NCBI GenBank assembly: GCA_028277225.1
Contig: JANQHB010000053.1
Coordinates: forward strand, 1-64,000
Origin: Chlorobium sp.
GTDB lineage: Bacteria; Bacteroidota; Chlorobiia; Chlorobiales; Chlorobiaceae
Direction: 5' to 3'
DNA length: 64,000 nucleotides
Positions 10,333 to 19,507 of the stretch are shown here, piece after piece (within the stretch, counting starts at the first letter, position 1; every line of letters starts with the position of its first letter). The notes under the pieces were generated by a model. It was not told the origin of the DNA. It saw nothing but the letters and a program-made list of their open reading frames with translations, and did no database searches. Made by a program: the position numbers and the translations under genes.

Positions 10333-11032
10333 GGTATTCTCCGCTGTCCTCGAGCTTGTAGCCCAATCCTCTTACGGTCTTGATCAGCTTGCCGGTCTTG
10401 CCGAGCTTTTCCCTTAATCGTGTAATATGGGTGTCGATAGTCCGTGTATTGATGGTTTTATCCACATCCCAGACGTCACTGAGAAGCGTTTCACGGGATT
10501 GCGCCTGTCCCCGCCTTTTAAGGAGAACGACAAGCAGCTTGAATTCCATGAGGGTCAACGTTATCTCATTACCGTCAAGCGAGACAATGTGCTTGGCGAT
10601 ATCCACTTCGAGACCGTTGCATCTGAGTATCTCTCTTGCATCCCTTTTCGATCTCCTGTCGCGCTTGAGAATAGCCCTGATCCTCAGGTTCAGTTCCCGG
10701 GGACTGAACGGCTTGACAACATAGTCATCGATACCAAGTTCAAAACCGAGCACTTTGTCTATCTCCTCTCCTTTTGCAGTCAGCATGACAATCGGCAACT
10801 CCCTGTAGAGCTGATGCTGGCGAATTCTTCTGCAGACTTCAAATCCGTCAATGCCAGGCAGCATGATATCGAGCAAAAGAAGATCGACGTCCCGGTCGGC
10901 AAGCAACTGAAGGGCATCCTCTCCCGTCTCGGCCAGAAGACACTTGTATCCGGCTTTTTCGAGATTGTATTTCAGGAGTTTCGCCAGGTTGCTGTCATCC
11001 TCGACAACAAGGATCATAGGCTCTGACATCAT
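10319..11032 (-). CDS. PhoB-like (OmpR family) response regulator
   Basis: 237 residues. The receiver domain begins MILVVEDDSNLAKLL and has the phospho-acceptor Asp in DLLLLDIMLPGIDGFEVC and the conserved Lys in DDYVVKPFSPREL. The C-terminal winged helix ends with NTRTIDTHITRLREKLG and IKTVRGLGYKLE, typical of PhoB/OmpR DNA-binding domains. It is first in a three-gene unit: regulator, kinase, MscS channel. It most likely binds direct repeats at target promoters once phosphorylated by the neighbouring kinase. Confidence 0.93.
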   Translation of the reverse strand: MMSEPMILVVEDDSNLAKLLKYNLEKAGYKCLLAETGEDALQLLADRDVDLLLLDIMLPGIDGFEVCRRIRQHQLYRELPIVMLTAKGEEIDKVLGFELGIDDYVVKPFSPRELNLRIRAILKRDRRSKRDAREILRCNGLEVDIAKHIVSLDGNEITLTLMEFKLLVVLLKRRGQAQSRETLLSDVWDVDKTINTRTIDTHITRLREKLGKTGKLIKTVRGLGYKLEDSGEYREEG

Positions 11033-11184
11033 AATGCATGAACGGTTTGGGAAGACCTGAGATATCTGACTCAGATGAGAATATAGATATTATACGCAGG
11101 AATTAAGAAAAGACACGCCATAGCAAGAACTCCAGAGCGCAGTTGAATGTTACGATCGTGTAAAAAAAACAACTGTCATCTTCT

Positions 11185-12153
11185 TCAGGCACGTATTTTC
11201 CAGCATGCTGCCCTGTGGTCTTTTTCATGCTCCTCCAACGAAGGCTCATTGTTTCGACAATAGTCGTCAGACAACGGACAGCGATTGGCAAACCTGCAGC
11301 CTTCGGGCAAACGGGTAGCACTGGGCACATTCCCTTCAATAACATTGAGGCGTTGCTGTCTTGAGCTGATTCTCGGGATCGACTTGAGCAGTCCTGCCGT
11401 GTAGGGATGCAAAGGATTGGAAAAGATCTGGCTGACACTCCCCTCCTCGACAACCTTTGACGCATACATCACAAGAACCTGCTCGCACAACTCGGCAATG
11501 ACACCAAAATCGTGCGTGATCAGGATAACACTCATTCCGACTTCGGACTGAAGCTTACCGACAAGTTCGAGTATCTGAGCCTGTACGGTCACATCGAGCG
11601 CAGTTGTCGGTTCGTCGGCAATAAGCAGTGAAGGTTCGCATGACAAGGCCATCGCGATCATGACCCGTTGGCGCATACCACCCGACAGCTCATGCGGAAA
11701 GGAATTGAAACGTTCTGCAGGATTGGGAATCCCGACAAGATGAAGCATCTCGACGGACTTCTCTTTTGCTTCCTTTTGAGAAACATCCCGATGTATAAGA
11801 ATCTGCTCGACAATCTGGTTGCCGCAGGTATAGACCGGATTGAGAGAACTCATCGGTTCCTGGAAGATCATGGCAATATCATCGCCCCTGAGTTTTCTCA
11901 TATCGTCCTCGGAAATCCGGAGCAGATCTTTCCCCTGCCAGAATATCTCACCATCGGCAAAATATCCCGGCGGCACAGGAACAAGCCGCATGATCGAAAG
12001 CGCCGTAACAGACTTGCCGCATCCCGACTCCCCGACAATACCGAGCGTCGTGTTGTCCCGCAGGGAAAAACTGACACCGTCAACCGCCTTTGCCGTTCCG
12101 CTGTCTGTGGAATAGTAGGTCTTGAGGTTTTTTACTTCCAGTATATTATGCAT
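11185..12153 (-). CDS. Oligopeptide/dipeptide ABC transporter ATP-binding protein (OppD/DppD-like)
   Basis: 322 residues from ATG 12153, which has AGG 8 nt upstream and begins MHNILEVKNLKTYY; an ATG 24 nt further up adds eight unlikely residues. Walker A GESGCGKS, Q-loop FQEPMSSLNPV, signature LSGGMRQRV and Walker B LLIADEPTTALD are all intact. The C-terminal extension with CRFANRCPLSDDYC is the oligopeptide-family region found in OppD/DppD, which can carry an iron-sulfur site. It powers uptake of peptides or nickel. No permease or binding protein is adjacent, so its partners lie elsewhere. Confidence 0.9.
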   Translation of the reverse strand: MHNILEVKNLKTYYSTDSGTAKAVDGVSFSLRDNTTLGIVGESGCGKSVTALSIMRLVPVPPGYFADGEIFWQGKDLLRISEDDMRKLRGDDIAMIFQEPMSSLNPVYTCGNQIVEQILIHRDVSQKEAKEKSVEMLHLVGIPNPAERFNSFPHELSGGMRQRVMIAMALSCEPSLLIADEPTTALDVTVQAQILELVGKLQSEVGMSVILITHDFGVIAELCEQVLVMYASKVVEEGSVSQIFSNPLHPYTAGLLKSIPRISSRQQRLNVIEGNVPSATRLPEGCRFANRCPLSDDYCRNNEPSLEEHEKDHRAACWKIRA

Positions 12154-12242
12154 TATTGACCTGTCAGCGCAGCACATGCCGGTTTAGAATGAAACAATCA
12201 AGCGATTCACGCTACTCATTTCGCGATCAGAACAGAGGTAAA

Positions 12243-12394
12243 CCTAAATGAGGGTTTTTAACAAATGCGGCTCTTTATCTGTTTTCTCACTTTCACCCGG
12301 CAGATGAGGGATAATCTCTGTAAAAATAGAGTATAACAGATTGTCTTTAATAAGTTTACTATTATAGCGCATTTGTTGAAACGCTCAGTTTAGG
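12243..12394 (+). mobile_element. MITE-like element, 152-bp copy before mfd
   Basis: Left end cctaaatgaggg and right end cgctcagtttagg (reverse complement cctaaactgagcg). The element is flanked by an exact 5-bp direct repeat gtaaa (12238-12242 and 12395-12399). The interior shares acaaatgcggctct, gatgagggataat and the AT-rich block ttgtctttaataag-tttactattat with the copies at 52 and 62 kb. The left third of those copies is deleted here. Confidence 0.85.
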
Positions 12395-12406
12395 GTAAAA
12401 TAGGTT

Positions 12407-15400
12407 ATGCAAGATTTTTATGAAACTCTGCAGGAAAGCAGCAAACAAAAAAAACCGTACGCCTCGGTAACCAAAAGAAGCCTTTCTTACCTGATCGAAA
12501 CGATCTCCAGCTCTCCGGTCTACAGCTCGTTCAAAAAAACGCTCGCGTCGAAGCTCGATGACCCAAAAGAATCAGAGCCGCTTTTCACATCCGGTATTCA
12601 GGGTTCATTCAACTCTCTCTTCGCAGCAAGTCTTTTCAAAGACCTTGACCTCCCTCTTCTCATCATCAGCTCCAGAAATACCTTCGATCTTTATGACAAC
12701 GATCTCGTCGAACTGCTGGGCAAGGAAAAAGTTCACACCGTGTCGGATGAACTTTCACCAGCTCTTGCCGCACTATCCGATAAAAGCCGAATTGTCCTTC
12801 TGGCTACATTCGAGGATCTCCTGACACCCCTCAGGAATCCCGGCGGACTGAAAACACGGCTCCTGTCATTACATATCGATCAGGATATCGGATATCAGCG
12901 TTTAGCTGAATTCCTGACTGAAAACCACTACACAAAAAAAGAGTTCGTCGAAGAAGAGGGAGAGTTCTCCACCCGCGGCTCGATTATCGACATATTCCCG
13001 TTCGGCTACAGAAAGCCTGTACGATCAGAGTTTTTCGGAGACACCACAACCTCGCTGCGTTTTTTCGATGTCGCAAGTCAGCTTTCTGGAGAACCCCTGG
13101 ATTCAATTGTTCTTACGGGTAACATGGAATCGAAAAACGGCATCGATGAACCCGATGAATCATGGACGCTGACTGACTACCTGCCACCCGAAACCTTGAT
13201 CGTTGTCGATGACGCGTCAACGTTCAGAGGAGCTGAAAACAGCGATCATGCTGAAAGAAACATCAGCGACTTTGTCTGCATATGGATTAACCGCCTTGAA
13301 AAACAGTCATTTGATTTCGGTTCGAATGCCCAGAAAAAACTGCATGCAAATTTCAAATTGCTGGCAAGAGAACTTGCCGACGCACATTCCCGCAACCAGG
13401 CAACCGTCATCACCACCAGTTCAAAAAAGGAAATCGAAGAACTTGTCGAGTTCGTCAATGAGGAAAGAGAAGAAACCGATACACAACCGATGATCGAAAT
13501 TAACTGGAATGCACTCTCTCTCCATTCCGGTTTTGTTTTCGAAAATCTCAACATCTTTACCGAAGCGGACATCTTCGGCAAGCTGCACGTCCGGAAATCT
13601 CATAAAAAAAGGTCGTTCAAAGGCATTTCCCTCGCCGATCTCCAGAAACTGAAAATCGGTGACTATATCGTTCATGAGGATTACGGCATCGGTGTTTTCA
13701 AGGCTCTGGAAACCATTGATGTCGGCAATTCCGAACAGGAAAGCGTCCTGGTTGAATATGACCGGGGAGACGAGCTCTACGTCAACATCCAGAACATCGG
13801 CCTGCTCTCCAAATATACTGCCGCGGAAGGCAGTCTGCCGGCTCTGTCAAGGCTGGGAAGCCCGAAATGGAAAGCGAAGAAAGAAAAGGTCAGTAAACGA
13901 CTGAAAGACATTGCGTCGAAACTCATCAAGCTCTATGCCAGAAGAAAAATGACTCCAGGCTTTACGTTCAGCCCGGATTCAATCTTTCAGAAGGAATTTG
14001 AAGCCGCATTTATTTTTGAAGAAACACCGGATCAGTTGAAAACGATCGATGAAGTAAAAAAAGACATGCAGTCGTCCTCTCCAATGGACAGACTGATATG
14101 CGGCGATGCCGGTTTCGGAAAAACAGAGATCGCCATGAGGGCCGCATTCAAGGCGATCGAATCAAAAAAACAGGTTGCCCTCCTCACACCCACGACGATC
14201 CTTGCGCACCAGCATGCGGAAACATTCAAAAAAAGGTTCGAAAATTTCCCTGTCTCGATTGCCCTCCTGAGCCGTTTCATCAGCAGAAAAGAGCAGAAAG
14301 AGCTGGTCAAAAACATTTCCCGCGGACTTGTAGACATTGTCATCGGTACGCACCGGCTTGTCTCCAAAGATGTCGAGTTCCAGGATCTGGGCCTCCTCGT
14401 CATTGACGAAGAACAGCATTTCGGTGTCAGCATAAAAGAAAAACTCCGTCAGTCTTTTCCGGGAGTAGACACACTTACCTTGTCTGCAACCCCTATTCCG
14501 AGAACATTGCAGTTTTCGATGCTCGGAGCACGGGATCTGTCGATCGTATCGACACCGCCAAGAAACCGGCAGCCTGTCGAAACAGTTATCACACAGTTCG
14601 ATCAGGATACCCTTCGTTCCGTAATCCAGCGCGAAATAACCCGAAAGGGGCAAGTATTCTTCCTGCACAACCGGGTCTCCGGGCTGGAACAGGTTCGAAC
14701 GACACTTCAGGAACTGGTCCCTGAGGCAAAAACAGGTATAGCGCACGGTCAGATGCCGACAGCCGAACTTGAAAACGTCATGATGCGTTTTATCAACCAC
14801 GATATCGATATCCTCATATCGACTTCGATCATCGGCTCCGGACTCGACATTTCAAATGCAAACACGATCATTATCAACCGTGCCGATATGTTCGGGCTCT
14901 CAGACCTTTACCAGCTCCGGGGACGCGTAGGACGAAGTGAGCGCAAGGCATTCTGTTACCTGATCATTCCTCCTGTACACTCTCTGAAACGAGAGGCCCT
15001 TCAACGACTGGCAGTCATAGAAAGCTTTACAGAACTCGGTTCCGGCTTCAATATCGCATTGCGGGACCTTGATATAAGGGGAGCGGGCAATCTGCTTGGG
15101 GCCGAGCAGTCCGGAGCAATCCATGAACTTGGTTTCGATCTTTACCAGAAACTGCTGGAACAGGCTGTCTCTGAACTTAAACGCGGTGAATTTTCCGGAT
15201 TGTTTACTGAAAAGGAATCTCAGCCAGTCCTTTCTGCCGAAAGCACTGACATGGTGTTTTATTTTGACGCCCTTATTCCGGATTACTATGTATCGTCCAC
15301 CCAGGAACGATTCTCATTTTATGACAAGCTGTCAAAGAGTTCGACAAAAAAAGAAACTGATGTCATAAGAACAGAACTGCGTGACCGGTTCGGACCTCTT

Positions 15401-15721
15401 CCCGTCGATGTTGAAAACCTCATCAGCCTTACGGATTTCAAAAACCACTGCTCATCCATCGGCCTTGCCAGGGTGGACATTCAGCAGGACACCTGTACCC
15501 TGCACCTTCCCGGTGAACACCGGCCGGATTTCTATAATCAGCCTTTCTTCCAGGCACTTGTATCGTCAGTACAATCAGAATGGATGCTCCGCTATCAGCC
15601 ACGCTTCCAGGAAGGGAAAACAATGAAGCTCCTGCTGCGCCATCCAGAAGAAACAGCAACCGACCCATCCAGCCTCATGAGCCATTACAGTGCTTTTCTC
15701 AGAAAACTCGCTGTCAACTGA
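12407..15721 (+). CDS. mfd: Transcription-repair coupling factor
   Basis: 1104 residues, near full length. It has an N-terminal UvrB-like module, the RNA-polymerase-interacting CarD-like domain (GDYIVHEDYGIGVFKAL, about residue 418), the helicase motifs GDAGFGKTEIAMRAAFKA, the DEEQ box in VIDEEQHFGV, LSATPIPRTL, and the RecG-like region ending GRVGRSERKAFCYL. It removes stalled RNA polymerase at DNA lesions and recruits UvrA. The start codon lies only 12 bp after a MITE right end and the only purine-rich site is 'agggt...aggtt', so its promoter and leader are probably element-derived. Confidence 0.97.
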   Translation: MQDFYETLQESSKQKKPYASVTKRSLSYLIETISSSPVYSSFKKTLASKLDDPKESEPLFTSGIQGSFNSLFAASLFKDLDLPLLIISSRNTFDLYDNDLVELLGKEKVHTVSDELSPALAALSDKSRIVLLATFEDLLTPLRNPGGLKTRLLSLHIDQDIGYQRLAEFLTENHYTKKEFVEEEGEFSTRGSIIDIFPFGYRKPVRSEFFGDTTTSLRFFDVASQLSGEPLDSIVLTGNMESKNGIDEPDESWTLTDYLPPETLIVVDDASTFRGAENSDHAERNISDFVCIWINRLEKQSFDFGSNAQKKLHANFKLLARELADAHSRNQATVITTSSKKEIEELVEFVNEEREETDTQPMIEINWNALSLHSGFVFENLNIFTEADIFGKLHVRKSHKKRSFKGISLADLQKLKIGDYIVHEDYGIGVFKALETIDVGNSEQESVLVEYDRGDELYVNIQNIGLLSKYTAAEGSLPALSRLGSPKWKAKKEKVSKRLKDIASKLIKLYARRKMTPGFTFSPDSIFQKEFEAAFIFEETPDQLKTIDEVKKDMQSSSPMDRLICGDAGFGKTEIAMRAAFKAIESKKQVALLTPTTILAHQHAETFKKRFENFPVSIALLSRFISRKEQKELVKNISRGLVDIVIGTHRLVSKDVEFQDLGLLVIDEEQHFGVSIKEKLRQSFPGVDTLTLSATPIPRTLQFSMLGARDLSIVSTPPRNRQPVETVITQFDQDTLRSVIQREITRKGQVFFLHNRVSGLEQVRTTLQELVPEAKTGIAHGQMPTAELENVMMRFINHDIDILISTSIIGSGLDISNANTIIINRADMFGLSDLYQLRGRVGRSERKAFCYLIIPPVHSLKREALQRLAVIESFTELGSGFNIALRDLDIRGAGNLLGAEQSGAIHELGFDLYQKLLEQAVSELKRGEFSGLFTEKESQPVLSAESTDMVFYFDALIPDYYVSSTQERFSFYDKLSKSSTKKETDVIRTELRDRFGPLPVDVENLISLTDFKNHCSSIGLARVDIQQDTCTLHLPGEHRPDFYNQPFFQALVSSVQSEWMLRYQPRFQEGKTMKLLLRHPEETATDPSSLMSHYSAFLRKLAVN

Positions 15722-15853
15722 ACGTTCATTTTTCCCTCTGGCACTCCTGAAGCACAGCAAAGACCAGGCCATCCTCTTTCAAGCAACTTTTTAGCCATTC
15801 ATGCTGGTTAGGGTTAGGGTAGTGATTATACATAAACATTTAATTATATAGCC

Positions 15854-16510
15854 ATGTCCGTATACATAAATGACGAGAAATTCGAGGCTAAGCCGGAAAG
15901 CAGGCTTATTGATATTGCCAGAAACAATCATGCACATATAGGATACTTCTGTGGAGCAAACGGTATCTGCCAGACCTGCTATGTTAAAGTCATGGAAGGT
16001 ATGGACCTGCTTTCTCCCATGAGTTACAGGGAAAAGGCCATGTTGTCTGACCGGTTGATCGATGAAAATATAAGAGTAGCGTGTCTTACAACTCTTGACA
16101 AACCCGGAACGATAAAATTCCTCACCACAGTCGAAGAAGTCAAGCGGATGGTTGAGAAAAAACCGCAGGAGATCATTCCTTACCAGGCAAAAATGGGCTG
16201 GGAATCACTCATAAGATTCCCTGAAACAATCGCCATGCAGGCGCAACGTTTCTTTGAAGGAAAACTCGATACCCTGCAGTTGATAGCCGATGTGGCCGGG
16301 GCGGTTACAGGAGCTGTCGAGCTGGTCATGATGGCCGTTCAGGGTACTCTGGACTGGGGAAAGGAAAAAAAATCATTCACTCGCGAATATGTACCGTCTG
16401 TGACTGATGGAAATAACAGCCAGAACGGATACCCTGAAAAGACGCAAAACGATGAATTGTCTGAAATAGAAGTAGCCATCAAAATGCCGGAACAGACTCC
16501 GGTTAACTGA
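15854..16510 (+). CDS. Chlorosome envelope [2Fe-2S] protein (CsmI/CsmJ/CsmX family), copy 1
   Basis: 218 residues. The N-terminal 90 residues are an adrenodoxin-like [2Fe-2S] domain with cysteines in YFCGANGICQTCYVKV (C-x5-C-x2-C) and the fourth in VACLTTL. The C-terminal half (about 105-175) has amphipathic and hydrophobic stretches such as DVAGAVTGAVELVMMAVQG, as in Csm envelope proteins that sit in the chlorosome monolayer. In Chlorobaculum tepidum these proteins are linked to redox control of energy transfer. The exact paralogue (I, J or X) cannot be fixed by eye. A hairpin at the 3' end separates it from the second copy. Confidence 0.85.
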   Translation: MSVYINDEKFEAKPESRLIDIARNNHAHIGYFCGANGICQTCYVKVMEGMDLLSPMSYREKAMLSDRLIDENIRVACLTTLDKPGTIKFLTTVEEVKRMVEKKPQEIIPYQAKMGWESLIRFPETIAMQAQRFFEGKLDTLQLIADVAGAVTGAVELVMMAVQGTLDWGKEKKSFTREYVPSVTDGNNSQNGYPEKTQNDELSEIEVAIKMPEQTPVN

Positions 16511-16525
16511 ACCCGGAGTCTGTTT
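16493..16525 (+). terminator. Hairpin overlapping the end of the first chlorosome gene
   Basis: A perfect 10-bp stem cagactccgg/ccggagtctg (16493-16502 with 16513-16522), 10-nt loop containing the stop codon, followed by tttgtc. The T tail is weak, so it may attenuate rather than end transcription between the two csm-like genes. Confidence 0.5.
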
Positions 16526-16639
16526 GTCATAAGACCGGTCGCTATGGCCCCGAAGCGCTCTTTTGAAAAAACGTTATATTACGATCAGTGAAGAGCTTTC
16601 AGTACCTTGATAACAATGAACAATCAATGAAGAACGATC

Positions 16640-17332
16640 ATGCGTATTTATATCAATGATGTTGAGGTTGAAGCACAACCGGGAGATGTGCTTCTTGATG
16701 TAGCAAAAAAGAACAACTGTCACATCGGATATATTTGTGGCGGCAGCGGAATCTGTCAAAGCTGCTTCGTCTATGTGCAGAAAGGAATGGATTGTCTGTC
16801 CGAACGCAATGATATCGAAAAGGCATTTATCTCCGGCAAGCTTGCAGATGCCGGAGGACGACTGGCCTGTCAGACAAGGATCGTAAAGGATGGCGAAATA
16901 AGAGTGCTTTCGAGAGCCGAAACCCTCAGAAGGATTGTTGTCGGCCTGAAGATTTCGGATTTTGTATCCTATGCACAGACAATCGGCTATAACGTTGTCA
17001 ACCAGCTTCCTTCCGGAATCGGCAACATTGTCGATCGTTTCAGGCAAGGACAGCTGAATCCGGTACAATCCCTGCAGAACATCGCCGGAGGCATAGAGCC
17101 TGCATCCAGACTTGCAGGAAAAAACGTTTTTGATGCCCTGCCGTTCCTTCAGGCACCCGTAAACATGGTGGGCTCCGGCGCTAAAGGGCTGTTTGAAAAC
17201 GCATCGGATACACTCTGCACCCTATCGGACGGAACACTGCATTTACCTGGAACGACATGCAGGTCCTGCGAGGACACAACTCCTGTAGAACGGGTGCATA
17301 TCAAGGCAAGTTCAGTAAAAAATGAGGTATGA
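16640..17332 (+). CDS. Chlorosome envelope [2Fe-2S] protein (CsmI/CsmJ/CsmX family), copy 2
   Basis: 230 residues. The N-terminal ferredoxin domain parallels copy 1: MRIYINDVEVEAQPGDVLLD, then YICGGSGICQSCFVYV (C-x5-C-x2-C) and LACQTRI. The C-terminal part (about 100-200) has GIGNIVDRFRQGQLNPVQ and repeated Gly/Ala-rich segments suited to the chlorosome envelope. A short tail contains a CRSCEDTT motif absent in copy 1. The two genes are tandem paralogues, 129 bp apart. sdhB follows 68 bp later, so redox proteins are clustered. Confidence 0.85.
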   Translation: MRIYINDVEVEAQPGDVLLDVAKKNNCHIGYICGGSGICQSCFVYVQKGMDCLSERNDIEKAFISGKLADAGGRLACQTRIVKDGEIRVLSRAETLRRIVVGLKISDFVSYAQTIGYNVVNQLPSGIGNIVDRFRQGQLNPVQSLQNIAGGIEPASRLAGKNVFDALPFLQAPVNMVGSGAKGLFENASDTLCTLSDGTLHLPGTTCRSCEDTTPVERVHIKASSVKNEV

Positions 17333-17400
17333 TCCATCCATTCGCTCGGGAAAACAGATTTCCTGTCATGTTGGACAATGAATGATTTGATCCGGATTGA

Positions 17401-18096
17401 ATGGTCTATACGGTAGTTGTTTTTCGCTTTGATCCTGAAAAAGATTCAAACCCCTCGTTTCAGGATTTTTCTGTCGAAGCCGCTCCTCACGAGAGAGTGC
17501 TTGACGTTCTGCTTAGAATCAAGGCGGAACAGGACAGTACTCTGGCAGTGAGAAAGTCCTGCGGGCACGGTGTCTGTGGAAGTGACGCGATGCTCATTAA
17601 CGGAGAAAACCGCCTCGCATGCTCTACACTGCTTCGCCAGTTGCAGGGCACCCGTATACAGATAGAGCCGCTCCCTGGCGCCCCGGTTGAAAAAGACCTT
17701 GTTATCGACACAGATTCATTCTGGGAAAAATACCGGGCTGTCATGCCATACCTGATCAATAACGACCCTCCTCCTGACAGAGAAAGACTTCAAAGTCCGG
17801 CTGAACACGCAGAAATTGAAGAATCGACCCGATGCATACTCTGCGGCGCCTGTACACATGCCTGTCCGACATCGTGGTCGAACCAGGACTATCTCGGTCC
17901 TGCTGCTCTTTTGAAATCATACCGTTTCATTTTCGACTCCCGTGACCAGGCAGGCCAGGAAAGACTTGACAAGGTTACCACTGACAAGGGTATCTGGAGA
18001 TGCTATACAGTCTATAACTGTGTTGAAGCCTGTCCGAAAGAAATCGATATCACCTGGCATATCACCCGATTGAAAAAAGCAGCACTGAACAGTTGA
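17401..18096 (+). CDS. sdhB: Succinate dehydrogenase/fumarate reductase iron-sulfur subunit
   Basis: 231 residues. [2Fe-2S] site: CGHGVCGSDAMLINGENRLAC; [4Fe-4S] and [3Fe-4S] sites: CILCGACTHACP and CYTVYNCVEACPKEI. All three clusters expected of SdhB/FrdB are present. In green sulfur bacteria the enzyme runs as fumarate reductase in the reductive TCA cycle. The flavoprotein and membrane subunits are not in this window; downstream is alanine dehydrogenase. It starts 68 bp after the second csm-like gene on the same strand. Confidence 0.92.
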   Translation: MVYTVVVFRFDPEKDSNPSFQDFSVEAAPHERVLDVLLRIKAEQDSTLAVRKSCGHGVCGSDAMLINGENRLACSTLLRQLQGTRIQIEPLPGAPVEKDLVIDTDSFWEKYRAVMPYLINNDPPPDRERLQSPAEHAEIEESTRCILCGACTHACPTSWSNQDYLGPAALLKSYRFIFDSRDQAGQERLDKVTTDKGIWRCYTVYNCVEACPKEIDITWHITRLKKAALNS

Positions 18097-18147
18097 TCAT
18101 ATACGGCCCTTTTTGCGAGGATCGCTTCAGAAGAAAAACCATTCACT

Positions 18148-19368
18148 ATGGGATACAGCGGAGATTTTGAAGGAATTGAGTATGATCTGGGGATCAAAAC
18201 CCTTGAGCGTTGGCTTATCAAATCCGACAAAAAAATCAACATCGCTCTCGGGATCCCTAAAGAACGGGCTATCGATGAACGAAGAGTCGCTCTCAGCCCG
18301 GCCGGCGTCAAAATACTCAGTGAAAACGGGGTAAAAATCCTTGTTGAAAAAAATGCAGGTTCAGCCAGTAATTTTTCTGACGATGAGTATGCAGAAGCAG
18401 GCGCCTATATCACCGAATCCCCGGAGCTTCTCTATGAAAACGCAAATGTGATCGTCAAGGTCTCCCCGCCACTCCCTCAGGAAGCAACGCTCTTCAAACC
18501 CAGCCAGATGCTGATCTCTGCGGTCCATCTCGGTTCGGTAAAAAAATCCCTTATCAGAACCCTTCTTGAAAAGAACATAACCGCACTTGGCTTTGAATTT
18601 ATCGAAACAAGGGACGGTGAACTGCCTATAGTAAGAACTCTGAGCGAGATCGCCGGGTCACTTGCGATCCAGACGGCGGCAAAATACCTCGAAACAGGTT
18701 ATGGCGGCAGGGGAATCCTGCTGGGGGGTATTGCCGGTGTTCCGCCCGCCCATATCACAATTATCGGCGCTGGTACCGTAGGCATGTTTGCTGCCCAGGA
18801 TGCACTTGGACTCGGAGCGCAAGTCACTGTCATTGACAGGGAAATCAACAGACTGCGCCGTTTCGAAGCTTTTTTCAACCGCCACATCGTCACAGCAATT
18901 GCAAACGACCATTATATCGCTGAAGTATCAAGAATATCGGACGTCATGATCGGCGCCCTGAGTCCTAAGCAAAAACTGATCAAACCGATTGTCAGCGAAG
19001 AGGTCATTACATCCATGCGATCCGGTTCGGTGGTTGTCGACGTCTCGATTGATCAGGGAGCCTGTTTTGCCACAAGCCGCCATACAACCCATTCGAATCC
19101 CATATTTGTCAAACACGGTGTCACCCATTACTGCGTACCCAATATACCTTCTGCAGTCGCAAGAACTGCTTCTTTTGCCCTGACCAACACCCTCCTTCCA
19201 TTCCTGATGAAACTCACCAGGCATGAAACAATTACTGAAATACTCTGGAACAGCCACAGCCTGCGCAAAGGAACCTATGCATTCAAGGGGTACCTGACAC
19301 AAAAGTCTGTTGCGGAAATCACCGGGCTGCCAACCAGGGAAATCGATATGCTGCTTGCTACAGGGTAA
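18148..19368 (+). CDS. ald: Alanine dehydrogenase
   Basis: 406 residues, about 35 longer than typical Ald because of an N-terminal extension before INIALGIPKERAIDERRVALSP. Motifs: substrate-binding RRVALSP and KVSPPLPQE, NAD-binding GAGTVGMFAAQDALGLGA followed by the acidic residue in VIDRE, and NIPSAVARTASFALTN. It interconverts alanine and pyruvate plus ammonia with NAD(H). The extension (MGYSGDFEGIEYDLG...) is charged and has no signal peptide. An internal start near residue 30 cannot be excluded. Confidence 0.92.
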   Translation: MGYSGDFEGIEYDLGIKTLERWLIKSDKKINIALGIPKERAIDERRVALSPAGVKILSENGVKILVEKNAGSASNFSDDEYAEAGAYITESPELLYENANVIVKVSPPLPQEATLFKPSQMLISAVHLGSVKKSLIRTLLEKNITALGFEFIETRDGELPIVRTLSEIAGSLAIQTAAKYLETGYGGRGILLGGIAGVPPAHITIIGAGTVGMFAAQDALGLGAQVTVIDREINRLRRFEAFFNRHIVTAIANDHYIAEVSRISDVMIGALSPKQKLIKPIVSEEVITSMRSGSVVVDVSIDQGACFATSRHTTHSNPIFVKHGVTHYCVPNIPSAVARTASFALTNTLLPFLMKLTRHETITEILWNSHSLRKGTYAFKGYLTQKSVAEITGLPTREIDMLLATG

Positions 19369-19391
19369 GTCAACCTGACTTATGCCTCAGG

Positions 19392-19507
19392 GCTGAATTG
19401 AGCGATTGACGAGCCCCGTGAAATCAGATCGTATATTTCACAGGGTCGGAGATGCAAGACACAAGGAATGCCGCTGTATCCCGATACGTCGGAACGCTCA
19501 GTTCAGG
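19392..19507 (+). mobile_element. MITE-like element, 116-bp copy touching the next stop codon
   Basis: Left end gctgaattgagcgattg and right end cgctcagttcagg. Flanks tcagg/tcaga match in 4 of 5 bases. The interior keeps cggagatgcaagacac-aaggaatgc and an inverted repeat cccgatacgtcgg but lacks the right half of the long copies. Its right border (19507) is immediately next to the stop codon (19508-19510) of the convergent carotenoid isomerase gene. Confidence 0.75.

Noticed and set aside
15806..15820. Telomere-like ggttagggttagggt
   Set aside because: Only two units, in a short intergenic stretch; chance is the simplest explanation.
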